39,773 nt of DNA from an uncultured Campylobacter sp. (lineage in GTDB: Bacteria; Campylobacterota; Campylobacteria; Campylobacterales; Campylobacteraceae). Below the pieces are notes generated by a model, which was not told the origin of the DNA, searched no databases, and saw only the letters and a program-made list of their open reading frames with translations. Position numbers and translations under genes: made by a program. The stretch's first letter is position 1. Each line of letters opens with the position of its first letter. Of this stretch, positions 1 to 8,180 are shown piece after piece. The stretch covers positions 1-39,773 of the forward strand of contig NZ_CALIIS010000075.1 of NCBI RefSeq assembly GCF_938017705.1, given 5' to 3'.

Positions 1-234
1 AACACATGGCTTCGGCTGCATGGCACCAAAAAGATTGCGACGCAGGACGGCTCCGTATTTGGTCTGCTGCTCGCGCTGGCGCGCTTGATTCATCTGGAAA
101 AAGCGGGTGCGCCCATGCGCGCGCTGGCTTGGGTTTTGCGTAAGGTTTCGCTGCTGTATGTAACGCTGTTCCGTGGTACGCCGCTGTTTGTGCAGATTGT
201 GATTTGGTCTTACGTTTGGTTCCCGTTTTTCGTC
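1..234 (+). other. Fragment of a polar amino-acid ABC transporter permease (probable chimeric contig end)
   Basis: In the same frame as KdsD, bases 1-234 encode a typical stretch of a His/Glu-type ABC permease. It has a hydrophobic segment GLLLALARL, then RKVSLLYVTLFRGTPLFVQ, the conserved 'fRGTPLxVQ' signature of this permease family, then an aromatic membrane segment ending FPFFVHP. Codon choice is G/C-rich and lacks the AAATTT style of the rest of the window. My impression is of a Neisseriaceae-like sequence, but that is inference. The switch to KdsD falls at the shared residues FF-x-HP, so a short nucleotide match could have joined two unrelated reads. Confidence 0.7.
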
Positions 235-978
235 CATCCTACCGAGGCGCTGCACGGCGATCTGGGTATGATCGGCAAGGACGATATGGTGCTTGCGATC
301 AGTTTTAGCGGCGAGAGCGAGGAGCTGGTTAGAATTCTGCCTCATCTCAAACGCTTCGGTGTGAAGATCATCGCGATGGCGCGCGATAAAAACAGCTCGC
401 TCGGCAAGGTTAGCGATGAGTTCATAAGCCTAAATATCGTCAAAGAGGCCTGCCCGCTAGGCGCCGCGCCGACGGTTTCTACGACGCTAACACTTGCGTT
501 AGGAGACGCGTTAGCGATCTGTTTGATGAGGCAGCGTAGATTCGGCAAAGAAGATTTTGCAAATTTTCATCCCGGCGGAAGCCTCGGCAAGCGACTTTTC
601 GTCAAAGTAAAAGACGTGATGCAAAGCAAAAATTTGCCGCTCGCAAGCCGTAACGCCAGCCTAAAACAAGCCATCGACGTTATGACGCACGGAAAGCTCG
701 GCACCGTCTTGTTAGTGAACGAAAAGGGCGTGCTTGAGGCGATTTTAAGCGATGGCGATCTGCGGCGTGCGCTGATGCGAGAGGATTTTGACATCAATGA
801 CGGCGCGCTAAAATATGCCACCAAAAACCCTAAAATGCTAGACGATAAAAATATGCTCGCAATAGACGCGCTAAATTTGATCGAGCAATTTAAAATCCAG
901 GTCCTACCCGTAGTCGAAAACGGCGTGCCTGCGGGGATCTTACACATTCACGATCTAACGAGCCTGGGGCTAAAATAA
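1..978 (+). CDS. kdsD: Arabinose-5-phosphate isomerase KdsD/KpsF, 3' part, fused in frame to a foreign permease fragment
   Basis: The reading frame is open to the left edge of the window. From about base 235 the protein is KdsD, which interconverts ribulose-5-phosphate and arabinose-5-phosphate in the cytoplasm, the first step of Kdo synthesis for lipooligosaccharide or capsule. Visible are the second half of the SIS sugar-isomerase domain (HPTEALHGDLG, ISFSGESEE, FHPGGSLG) and two C-terminal CBS domains (starting near VKDVMQS and NPKMLDD). The first ~75 residues of a normal ~320-residue KdsD are missing and replaced by unrelated membrane-protein sequence. A TTG at 85 is only the first possible start after the edge, not a credible real start. 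The stop overlaps the next start as TAATG. Identity of the KdsD part is secure; the N-terminus is probably an artefact. Confidence 0.85.
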   Translation, partial: NTWLRLHGTKKIATQDGSVFGLLLALARLIHLEKAGAPMRALAWVLRKVSLLYVTLFRGTPLFVQIVIWSYVWFPFFVHPTEALHGDLGMIGKDDMVLAISFSGESEELVRILPHLKRFGVKIIAMARDKNSSLGKVSDEFISLNIVKEACPLGAAPTVSTTLTLALGDALAICLMRQRRFGKEDFANFHPGGSLGKRLFVKVKDVMQSKNLPLASRNASLKQAIDVMTHGKLGTVLLVNEKGVLEAILSDGDLRRALMREDFDINDGALKYATKNPKMLDDKNMLAIDALNLIEQFKIQVLPVVENGVPAGILHIHDLTSLGLK

Positions 979-1748
979 TGCAAAAGATGCGCCTGAATAA
1001 ATTTATCTCCCATAACACCGCCTACTCACGCCGTGAGGCGGACGAGCTGATCAAGCAGGGCAAGGTTAGCATTAACGGTCGCGTCGTTAGCGATTTTATA
1101 GAGGTTAGCGGCGAGGAGAAGATCCGCATCGGCTCGCGCCTTATCAAGCCCAAGACGGAATTTACGATGATCGTTTATAACAAACGTAAAGGCGAGTTAG
1201 TTACTAAAAAAGACGATCGCGGCAGGCGGACGATTTACGATAGCTTGCCGGAGGGGTTTAGTAGATTTGTTAGCGTGGGGCGTTTGGATTTTGCAAGCGA
1301 GGGGCTTTTGCTGCTGACCGATGCGCCCGCGATCGCTACGGCGCTGATGAACAGCGACATCGAGCGAGAGTACTATCTAAAGGTAAAAGGCGAGGTGAGA
1401 GATGAGGTGGTAACGGCGATCCGCGAGGGCTTTTTTGCCGCAGATGCGAGCAAGGGCGCACACGCCAAGAGTAAGATCAAATCGATGGAATTTAAGCCCT
1501 TTTTGGGCTACCGCATAATGCCTAGCAGCGGCGGTTATACAAAGATAAAGGCGATCATCAACGAAGGTCAAAACCGCGAGCTGCGAAGATTTTTCGGCCA
1601 TTTTGATCTGGATGTCGTGGAGCTTAAGCGCACGGCATTCGGTAGAATGACGCTTGGAACGCTAAAGCCCGGTAAATGGCGCTATTTTGATCAGAGTGAA
1701 TACGAAGATCTGCGCGATTTTTTGAAAGAAAACAAAATCCGCTATTAA
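978..1748 (+). CDS. rluB: 23S rRNA pseudouridine synthase, RluB/RsuA family
   Basis: A 256-residue cytoplasmic RNA-modifying enzyme that isomerises a uridine in ribosomal RNA, most like RluB. An N-terminal S4 RNA-binding domain spans residues ~3-60 (MRLNKFISHNTAYSRREADELI). The catalytic domain follows, with the motif VGRLDFASEGLLLLT, whose Asp is the expected catalytic residue, and a C-terminal GQNRELRRFF motif typical of the family. Length fits. The start codon shares its A with the kdsD stop (TAATG), so translation is probably coupled. RsuA, RluB, RluE and RluF are hard to separate by eye, so the exact target uridine is uncertain. Confidence 0.88.
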   Translation: MQKMRLNKFISHNTAYSRREADELIKQGKVSINGRVVSDFIEVSGEEKIRIGSRLIKPKTEFTMIVYNKRKGELVTKKDDRGRRTIYDSLPEGFSRFVSVGRLDFASEGLLLLTDAPAIATALMNSDIEREYYLKVKGEVRDEVVTAIREGFFAADASKGAHAKSKIKSMEFKPFLGYRIMPSSGGYTKIKAIINEGQNRELRRFFGHFDLDVVELKRTAFGRMTLGTLKPGKWRYFDQSEYEDLRDFLKENKIRY

Positions 1749-1763
1749 ATTTAAGGAGGCGAA

Positions 1764-2237
1764 ATGAGCTCAAAGACGAACGCCGCGCGCGTACTGGACG
1801 GTCTGAAAATCCCTTACGAGATCAAAGAATACGCGGTGGATCCTTTAAATTTAGACGCGGTGCATGTTGCAAACAGCGTGAACGAGCCGATTGAACGGGT
1901 CTATAAAACGATAGTTTGCACAGCGGATCACGAATACGTCGTGGCCTGCCTGCAAGGCGATCTAAATTTGGATCTCAAGGCGCTTGCGCACATCTGCGGG
2001 GCAAAGCGTTGCGAGCTGATGGATTTGAAGGATTTGCAAAAGGTCACGGGCTACGTCAGGGGCGGCTGCTCGCCGCTCGGTATGAAAAAGCACTTCCGCA
2101 CTTTCATCGATGAAAAAGCGCTAACGCAGGAGAAAATTTATGTTAGCGCAGGCGTGCGGGGAAAACAGATCGCTCTCGCACCAAAGGACCTCGCCGCCGC
2201 TACCGAGGCGCAAATTTGTAAAATAACGCATGACTAA
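1764..2237 (+). CDS. ybaK: Cys-tRNA(Pro) deacylase, YbaK/EbsC family
   Basis: A 157-residue protein of the YbaK/EbsC editing family, which hydrolyses Cys misattached to tRNA-Pro in trans to prolyl-tRNA synthetase. The sequence begins KTNAARVLDGLKIPYEIKEY and contains RVYKTIVC, the family Lys region, and GYVRGGCSPLGMKK, the conserved GGxSPxG-type loop. A strong Shine-Dalgarno AAGGAGG lies just before the ATG at 1764. The gene is 15 bases after the pseudouridine synthase and probably shares its transcript, placing two translation-fidelity genes together. Length is normal. Confidence 0.9.
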   Translation: MSSKTNAARVLDGLKIPYEIKEYAVDPLNLDAVHVANSVNEPIERVYKTIVCTADHEYVVACLQGDLNLDLKALAHICGAKRCELMDLKDLQKVTGYVRGGCSPLGMKKHFRTFIDEKALTQEKIYVSAGVRGKQIALAPKDLAAATEAQICKITHD

Positions 2238-2599
2238 CGCAGTGTCACTTTTGCTGCCGCTTGCGTAAGTAGCGGCGGCGGCAAGCTGGCTAAAATTTAT
2301 ACCGCGAAATTTTGGCTTTTAAAATTTGGCGTTGTGCCATTTATTAAAACAAACTCCTGCGCGGCAAGAAAATACAAATCAAATTAATTTCGTAAAATTT
2401 TATTGTTAAAATTCCAAGTACTGCGCGCCTCAAAATATCTCAAACGAGATGACGAGTACGCAGGGCGCGGCAAGTCTCTTTTAAGAACGCGCTCTTTGCG
2501 CGTGATCCGTTTTATTCACTATAAATTTAGACTCACGGCGTTTGGAGTCGTTTGCGATGAAATTTTAAAATTCCATCGCAAATTTTCTATATCTCGCGC
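2238..2599. other. Intergenic region between convergent ybaK and lemA
   Basis: Apart from the hairpin near 2251-2281, the stretch is noncoding. Open frames that enter it from 2403 are the antisense of the lemA 3' end and have no ribosome-binding site. AAAATTT words are frequent. Confidence 0.6.
2251..2281 (+). terminator. GC-rich hairpin after ybaK, possible terminator without a clear U tract
   Basis: TTGCTGCCGCT can pair with AGCGGCGGCGG around a nine-base loop, giving about 11 pairs including several G-T. It begins 13 bases after the ybaK stop. No T run follows directly, so intrinsic termination is uncertain. Confidence 0.35.
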
Positions 2600-3163
2600 C
2601 TATTTTTTGAAAAGCTCAGATACGTTCGGGGCTTGCTTTTCTTGCTCGCTAGCGGCGAAAAATTCCGCTTTAGCGAAGTTGAAAACGCTGGCGATGATGT
2701 TAGTAGGAAACATCTCGCAGGCGTTATTATAAACTGTAACGGCGCCGTTATAAGCGCGGCGTGCGGCACTGATCTGCTCCTCGCACTCGCCTAACGCGTT
2801 TTGTAGCTTAGCAAACGATTCGTTAGCCTTGAGGTTTGGATACGCCTCTACCGCAACGCGGATCTGCCCTAAAAGAGCCGAAATTTCGCTATTTAGCTTA
2901 AATTTATCCGCGTTAGAAGCCGCGTTGATCGCCTGTGAGCGAAGTTCGCTAACGCGCGTTAGTACTGCGCTTTCGTGGCTCATGTATTCGCGCGTAGCGC
3001 TAACTAGATTGGGGATTAGGTCGTAGCGTTTTTTAAGCTGCGTATCGACGGTGGAGGCGATATTTCGTACCTGGTTGCGCTTAGCGATGAACGAGTTGTA
3101 AACGCCCACTAACGCCAGAACTAACAAAACTATGACGACTAATAAAATCAAAGCCGCATTCAT
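2600..3163 (-). CDS. lemA: LemA family protein
   Basis: A 187-residue protein with one N-terminal transmembrane helix (residues 3-23, ALILLVVIVLLVLALVGVYNS) followed by the helical LemA domain: YNSFIAKRNQVRNIASTVDT, KKRYDLIPNLV and the C-terminal YN-x-FP-x-N-I region (AVTVYNNACEMFPTNIIA). The strong AAGGAG at about 3171-3176 fixes the ATG at 3163. The family is widespread in bacteria; its biochemical role is not settled. It stands alone, convergent with ybaK. The coding strand is rich in the word GCGTTAG or its complement, as in kdsD and dapF. Confidence 0.92.
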   Translation of the reverse strand: MNAALILLVVIVLLVLALVGVYNSFIAKRNQVRNIASTVDTQLKKRYDLIPNLVSATREYMSHESAVLTRVSELRSQAINAASNADKFKLNSEISALLGQIRVAVEAYPNLKANESFAKLQNALGECEEQISAARRAYNGAVTVYNNACEMFPTNIIASVFNFAKAEFFAASEQEKQAPNVSELFKK

Positions 3164-3233
3164 TTTCTCTCCTTTTAAAGTGTTTCAATTAAAAATAAGA
3201 ATATTTAGCTATACTTGCCATTTCTTTTCGCGT

Positions 3234-3310
3234 GTCAAGGTAGCTCAGCTGGTTAGAGCGCTGGTCTCATAAGCCGGAGGTCGAGAGTTCAAGTCTCTCT
3301 CTTGACACCA
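3234..3310 (+). tRNA. tRNA-Met (CAT anticodon)
   Basis: A complete cloverleaf can be folded by eye. The acceptor stem GTCAAGG (3234-3240) pairs with TCTTGAC. The D arm is AGCTCAGCTGGTTAGAGC, the anticodon loop CTCATAA gives CAT, and the T arm GAGAG-TTCAAGT-CTCTC is followed by discriminator A and an encoded CCA at 3308-3310. The anticodon stem lacks the three G-C pairs typical of initiator tRNA, so it is elongator tRNA-Met or, less likely, tRNA-Ile2 read after lysidine modification. Confidence 0.95.
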
Positions 3311-3661
3311 TCTTCAAATTACCTTTAAGAGTGCAACGGTGCCTCAAAAAAGTTCGAGATTATATCTTACTTATACTTGAAAAATAATGAAAATTGGCAA
3401 AAGTATAAAATTTACCTTCGGGCAAATGTGAGTTTTTTTGAATTTGTTGCTCCGTCTCTAAAAGATAAATTTACGCAAAGTATCTTTACCTACGAGCCTT
3501 TAAGATATTTTGGCAAAAGTTTTTTATTCGAGTCTCTTTCGCGTTTTCACATCGGTAATCCGTATCAGCATAACCTATCACATTCCGCACAAATTCACAC
3601 TATTTAGCTAAATTTTTTGATATAATCTCCCGCTTTAAAAGCTAAAATTCAAAGGAAAAAC
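3311..3661. other. Intergenic region between tRNA and rhodanese gene
   Basis: It contains an open frame from a TTG at 3377 to 3607 (76 codons) with no Shine-Dalgarno sequence and no recognisable domain. It may be a decayed gene or chance. The 3' end holds the rhodanese promoter. Confidence 0.5.
3605..3626 (+). promoter_or_regulatory. Probable sigma-70 promoter of the rhodanese gene
   Basis: A perfect TATAAT (3621-3626) is preceded by a T-rich run (AATTTTTTGA), the usual layout of Campylobacter sigma-70 promoters, which often lack a clear -35 box. It lies 35 bases upstream of the ATG at 3662, with AAAGGA between. Confidence 0.6.
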
Positions 3662-4375
3662 ATGAAATTTATTTCTCACAAAATTTTAAAAAGCGCGGTT
3701 TTGCTGGCGGCATTGGGATCTTTTGCGACTTGTAGCGCCGAGATGCAACAGCCTAACGGCTACGCCATAAGCGGCGCGGCGCTATCGGCGATAGAGGAGG
3801 ACAATAGGGCGAAAGAAAATTATCTGGTCATTGACGTTAGAAGCGCGGATGAATATGCTGCGGGTCACATAAAGCACGCGATCAACATCCCGCTTGGAGA
3901 GCTTGAGAGCAGGCTGGACGAGATAAACGCCTATAAAGACAAAAACGTCGTGCTTTATTGCAACACCGGCAATCGCAGCGGCAAGGCGCTTGATCTGCTT
4001 AAACAAAAGGGCTTCAGTATGCTTATGAACGCGCCCGGCGTGAAGCAGTACGACTACGAGCTGTATAAGGTCGGCAGCATAAACGCGGAGGAATTTAAGA
4101 AGATCGCAAATGATCCAAACGTCTTAATCATCGACGTTAGAGAGAAAAAAGACTACGACGCCGGACATATGAAAGGCGCTATTAGCATCCCAGACGGCGA
4201 GCCTGTGGATAACTACAAAGATGTGCTTGAAGCAAATAAAGATAAAACTATCGTTACTCACTGCTACAGCGGCAACCGCAGCGCCAAGCTCGCTAAAGCC
4301 CTAAACGAGCGAGGCTACAACGTCACAAATCTACTCGACGGCACGAAAGAGTATAATTACGAGTTGGTGAAGTAA
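3662..4375 (+). CDS. Exported protein with two rhodanese domains
   Basis: A 237-residue protein with a Sec-type signal peptide (residues 1-27: Lys-rich start, hydrophobic AVLLAALGSFA, cut near TCSA). Two tandem rhodanese-like sulfurtransferase domains follow, ~28-137 and ~138-237. Each has the DVR entry motif (VIDVRSADEYAAGH and IIDVREKKDYDAGH) and an active-site Cys loop (CNTGNRS and CYSGNRS). Both halves end with a similar YxYEL tail (KQYDYELYK and KEYNYELVK), so the protein arose by internal duplication and both sites look intact. It probably acts in the periplasm in sulfur transfer or redox protection; the substrate cannot be told. AAAGGAAAAAC before the ATG supports the start. Confidence 0.9.
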   Translation: MKFISHKILKSAVLLAALGSFATCSAEMQQPNGYAISGAALSAIEEDNRAKENYLVIDVRSADEYAAGHIKHAINIPLGELESRLDEINAYKDKNVVLYCNTGNRSGKALDLLKQKGFSMLMNAPGVKQYDYELYKVGSINAEEFKKIANDPNVLIIDVREKKDYDAGHMKGAISIPDGEPVDNYKDVLEANKDKTIVTHCYSGNRSAKLAKALNERGYNVTNLLDGTKEYNYELVK

Positions 4376-4382
4376 ATTAGAA

Positions 4383-4417
4383 TTTAGGCTTTTAAAGTAA
4401 AATTTCAAAAGCCTAAA
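4383..4417. terminator. Hairpin between convergent rhodanese and ygjP genes
   Basis: TTTAGGCTTTT (4383-4393) pairs perfectly with AAAAGCCTAAA (4407-4417), an 11-bp stem around a 13-base loop, 7 bases after the rhodanese stop. The A/T-rich arms and convergent position suit a bidirectional terminator, though the nearest T run on the plus strand (4430-4435) is displaced. Confidence 0.55.
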
Positions 4418-4450
4418 TCCATAACATTATTTTTTCGCAATATTTATATA

Positions 4451-5113
4451 TCAGAGGGAGCGCTCTAAAATTTTCTTACGCTTTTCCCAGTCATTCATAT
4501 AAAGAAACAAATAATCGTAAAATTGTTTGGAGTGACTTGGGTGCACCAAATGAACAAGTTCATGAAAAACTACATATTCGATGCACGCTTTTGGTTTTTT
4601 GATGAGCTCTATGTTTAAATTTATATATGACTTATAGGGATTGCAGCTTCCCCATCTTGTTTTCATCTGCCTTATTTTTACGCTTTTGATATCTTGCTTT
4701 ACTATCTTGTTAAACTCTTGCAAGATGTTAAAAAAATATAGCATCGCCTTTTCATGATACCACTCATAAATCAAATTTTCTTTTCGCTTTAGGTCGCTTT
4801 TATCTTTTACAAATAGCTCCAGATAACCTCTTTGTAGCTTTACGCGCTCCTCCTTAGACTGCACCACTTTTAACCGGTAGCTTCGCCCAAGATACCTAAA
4901 ATCCTCACCGCTTACATACTCTTTTTGCGGCGTCTTAAACGAAGCAAAAAACGCCCGTTTTTGCGATATCCACTTGGCTCTTTTTTGCATGATAAATTTT
5001 ATATGCTCATCGCTTGCTGAATTTGGCGCGGTTAGTATCGCTTCGCCGTTTGGTCTAACTTTTAAAGTGATATTTTTTACATCTTTTTTGATGATTTTTA
5101 CGTCACTTTGCAT
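4451..5113 (-). CDS. YgjP-type (DUF45) zinc metallopeptidase linked to the type I R-M operon
   Basis: A 220-residue protein of the YgjP/DUF45 family, predicted gluzincin-like metallopeptidases. It has the conserved RWGSC motif (residues 153-157) and the metal site HELVH (184-188) with the family's third-ligand His at 194 in HPSHSKQF. No signal peptide is seen, so it is probably cytoplasmic. Its ATG lies inside the end of hsdR (11-base overlap), so it is the last gene of the hsd operon and translationally coupled to the restriction subunit. Genes of this family are often found beside hsdR. A role in regulating or turning over restriction enzyme is possible but unproven. Confidence 0.85.
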   Translation of the reverse strand: MQSDVKIIKKDVKNITLKVRPNGEAILTAPNSASDEHIKFIMQKRAKWISQKRAFFASFKTPQKEYVSGEDFRYLGRSYRLKVVQSKEERVKLQRGYLELFVKDKSDLKRKENLIYEWYHEKAMLYFFNILQEFNKIVKQDIKSVKIRQMKTRWGSCNPYKSYINLNIELIKKPKACIEYVVFHELVHLVHPSHSKQFYDYLFLYMNDWEKRKKILERSL

Positions 5114-8100
5114 AAAAGCTTATCCCTATACCACGGATAGTTTGATAAATTTTCTCTTTATCGTCGATAGAAACACCGTATTCATCCTCTACGTCCCAAA
5201 GAGCATCCTCCATCGCGCTTGTTATCTCGTTTTCCACGTCCACATTTTTATGCCATTCGGGCTTTTTAGAGGCCTGCTCGTAAATTTCATAAAATTTCAT
5301 ACTCAAATTTTCAGCAACCGACTCTATACCCTCAAGCTCCACATTGCCTAAAATATCAAGCAAGTTATCATAAATGGCAAACAAAATTTTCTTGCCGTTA
5401 AACTCTTTTGGATATCTATCTTCGTTTGGTTTTAAAGCTCCTGTTATCAGATCCTTTAACTGTTTTGCTTTGGCAAGTTTTTCTTCTTCGCTAAGTCTTT
5501 TAGCCTTATACTCGTCGATGACGTCTTGTATCTGTTTGGCTATTGATTTATAAAACGCCGGATTTGACTCCATTTTTTCTTTTACCACCGCACTTACGGC
5601 GCTGATTATCGTATCGGCTTTTGCATTTTTGCCCTCGACTCTTTGCACCTCATCATCAAATTCCGTCTCAAAGATATTTACGAGCTTCGTAAGCTCATTG
5701 ACTTCTTTTGCGCTCACATAAGTATCGAGTAGCTTTTGCATCTGCGCTTCGTATTTACCAAAGTCGCAAGCCTCATGATATCTTAGTTGCACCGTCTTTC
5801 TTAGTTCGTTATAAAATTTAACCTTTTGCTTATAAGCTTTTATCTCCTCTTCGCTTAAGATATCGCAAATTTTCTCACTCGAAAGCGCTAGTTTAAAAGC
5901 TCTAGCAAACTGCGACAGCCACTCTTTAAAGTCGTCTCTTTTTTGCACGTCCTCTAAAACCGCCACATAGCTTTCTAAGTCGTCTTTAAATTTGACATCG
6001 CTAAAAAGCCCGTCTAAATGAGTATAGTAGGTCTTTGCCTTTATTATCTCGCTTCTTACGTCTATCACGGCTCCACTTAGATCCTCCGGGTCAAAACCAC
6101 TTAGCGACGCATAGCTAGTAAGCGCTTCATCAAGCTCGCCTAAAAGCCCTCTATAATCAATAATATAGCCATAATCTTTTCCGTCATAAAGCCTATTTAC
6201 CCTAGCTATGGCCTGAAGCAGATTATGCTCTTTTAGCTGTTTATCTATATAAAGCGTGCTTGCTCTTGGCGCGTCAAATCCCGTTAAAAGCTTATCCACG
6301 ACGATAAGCAAGTCTATCTCGTCGCCGTTAACAAATTCGTCTTTTACGTACTTTAGATACGCCTCTTCGCTGCCGTACTCTTTTATCGTATCTTGCCACG
6401 CCTTTGCGACGTACTCTTTATGTCCGCCCTCAAGTTCCTCGTGCTCGTTGTTTGAGATCACGTAAGCAGTCCTTATCTCTCCGTACTCTTCAAATATCTG
6501 ATGATATTTTATGGCGTCGTATTTTCTTTGTGCTGCAAGCATCGCCTTAAAACCGCCATTTGTCATCTTTAAACTCTTTTTAAAATGCTCATTTATATCA
6601 ACCGCTATGAGCTCTAGCCTTTGCTCACTCGAAGCTACACGCTCAAACCTCGCCCACTTTTGTTGCAGGTCTCTTTTAGCCTCATCGCTTAGCTCTTTTG
6701 ATATGAGATCAAATTTCCTAGTTAGCCCATCAGAGTCTAGCACCTCTTGACCCACGTATCGACCCTCATAAAGTAGCGGTAAAACAGCTCCGTCTTTGAC
6801 CGCATCGTCTATCGTATATCTATGTATCTCTCCGCCAAATTTGGCAAAGCTATTTTTCTCACGCTTTAAAAGCGGCGTCCCGGTAAATCCTATATAACAA
6901 GCAAGAGGCAACGCCTTTTTCATAGCCTTATGCAGATCGCCGCCTTGTGTGCGGTGGCTCTCATCCACTAGCACAAATATATCGCTATCTCTTATCACTA
7001 CCTTTTGGCTTTGCACCTTTTCAAATTTATGCACGAGCGTAGTTATCACGCTAACGCCGCTTTGTAGCTTTTCTATCAGATCGCTTCCGCTGCTTGCTCG
7101 CCCTGCTTTTATATCCGTGTTTTTAAAAGTCTCGTGTATCTGCTCATCTAGATCTATCCTGTCGGTTACGACGATGATTTTTGAATTTGGATAAATTTGC
7201 TTTAAAAGCTTTGTTAGCATTACCATTGTGAGCGATTTACCGCTTCCTTGCGTGTGCCAGATTAGTCCGCCCACTCTTACGCCCTCTTTTTTCACCGATA
7301 CTCGCTTTAGCGTCTCTTCGATAGCGAAAAACTGCTGATATCTACAAACCTTTTTCACCTTTTTATCAAATAATATATAGTGCCTAATTAGCCTTAGTAG
7401 CCTATCTTTAGATAGTAGCGCAAAAAGCGTAGTATCAAGCGTGCTTATCTTTCTATCTTTTATCGCGCCCTTTAGGTTCTCATTTGCGCCTTCTTGCTCT
7501 TTCCACACGCTATAAAATTTAAACGGCGTGCCAGTTGTGCCGTATCTTGCCTCGCTGCCGTTTGCGGCGATAGTTAGTTGGATGCATTTAAAAAGATGTG
7601 GGATTTCCTCTTTGCCCTGCTCTTTTTCTAGCTGTTTTATGCCGTTTTCAAGGCTCACGCTTGATTTTTTAAGCTCGATTACGACTATGGGTATGCCGTT
7701 TATAAAAAGCACGAGATCGGGCCTTCTGTGTTTTTGTGCCTCGCCTTGATTTGCCCTGCTTACTTCAAATTCTTCCGTTACATAAAAGTCGTTGTTTTGC
7801 AAATTTTCAAAGTCTATAAATTTAAAAGAGAAGCTCCTCTTTGTGCCGTCCTCTAAATTTTCCTCTAAGCTAGTGCCAAGCAAGAGTAAATTCGTGATCT
7901 TTTCGTTTGCGATCATTAGCCCTTCGTTTAGTGAAACTCCCGCTAGCTCATCGACTGCTTTTAATATACTGCTTTGGCTAAATTTATATCGCTTGCCCTT
8001 ATACTCGTAGCCGTTTATCTCGTCAAGCTTTTTGATCAAAATTTCTCTAAACAAAACCTCGCTAGACTTGCCGCCACGAAGCTTTAGATTTTCTTCTCTG

Positions 8101-8180
8101 CTTATAAATTTATATCCCAAATTTTGTAGTAAATTTATGCTGTTTTGCTGGATTTTATTTTCTGAAGTATCTGGGGTCAT
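5103..8180 (-). CDS. hsdR: Type I restriction enzyme, R subunit (HsdR)
   Basis: A 1025-residue ATP-dependent DNA translocase and endonuclease that, with HsdM and HsdS, cuts unmodified DNA far from the recognition site. The N-terminal PD-(D/E)xK nuclease is visible as RPDLVLF with Asp155 and IELKK with Glu169 and Lys171. The superfamily 2 motor follows: Walker A HTQGSGKS (Lys315), motif II DESH (406-409), motif III FTGTP (432-436), and later motifs VDKLLTGFDAP and QAIARVNR. The C-terminal helical region is where the M-S core binds. All key residues look intact, so the enzyme should be active. The start at 8180 lies 26 bases inside the preceding gene, with AAGGAT upstream. Confidence 0.97.
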   Translation of the reverse strand: MTPDTSENKIQQNSINLLQNLGYKFISREENLKLRGGKSSEVLFREILIKKLDEINGYEYKGKRYKFSQSSILKAVDELAGVSLNEGLMIANEKITNLLLLGTSLEENLEDGTKRSFSFKFIDFENLQNNDFYVTEEFEVSRANQGEAQKHRRPDLVLFINGIPIVVIELKKSSVSLENGIKQLEKEQGKEEIPHLFKCIQLTIAANGSEARYGTTGTPFKFYSVWKEQEGANENLKGAIKDRKISTLDTTLFALLSKDRLLRLIRHYILFDKKVKKVCRYQQFFAIEETLKRVSVKKEGVRVGGLIWHTQGSGKSLTMVMLTKLLKQIYPNSKIIVVTDRIDLDEQIHETFKNTDIKAGRASSGSDLIEKLQSGVSVITTLVHKFEKVQSQKVVIRDSDIFVLVDESHRTQGGDLHKAMKKALPLACYIGFTGTPLLKREKNSFAKFGGEIHRYTIDDAVKDGAVLPLLYEGRYVGQEVLDSDGLTRKFDLISKELSDEAKRDLQQKWARFERVASSEQRLELIAVDINEHFKKSLKMTNGGFKAMLAAQRKYDAIKYHQIFEEYGEIRTAYVISNNEHEELEGGHKEYVAKAWQDTIKEYGSEEAYLKYVKDEFVNGDEIDLLIVVDKLLTGFDAPRASTLYIDKQLKEHNLLQAIARVNRLYDGKDYGYIIDYRGLLGELDEALTSYASLSGFDPEDLSGAVIDVRSEIIKAKTYYTHLDGLFSDVKFKDDLESYVAVLEDVQKRDDFKEWLSQFARAFKLALSSEKICDILSEEEIKAYKQKVKFYNELRKTVQLRYHEACDFGKYEAQMQKLLDTYVSAKEVNELTKLVNIFETEFDDEVQRVEGKNAKADTIISAVSAVVKEKMESNPAFYKSIAKQIQDVIDEYKAKRLSEEEKLAKAKQLKDLITGALKPNEDRYPKEFNGKKILFAIYDNLLDILGNVELEGIESVAENLSMKFYEIYEQASKKPEWHKNVDVENEITSAMEDALWDVEDEYGVSIDDKEKIYQTIRGIGISFYAK

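Noticed and set aside
2403..2732. 109-codon plus-strand open frame
   Set aside because: Its second half is antisense to the end of lemA, and there is no ribosome-binding site or recognisable domain.
3377..3607. 76-codon frame between the tRNA and the rhodanese gene
   Set aside because: TTG start without Shine-Dalgarno, no domain; kept only as a note in the intergenic entry.
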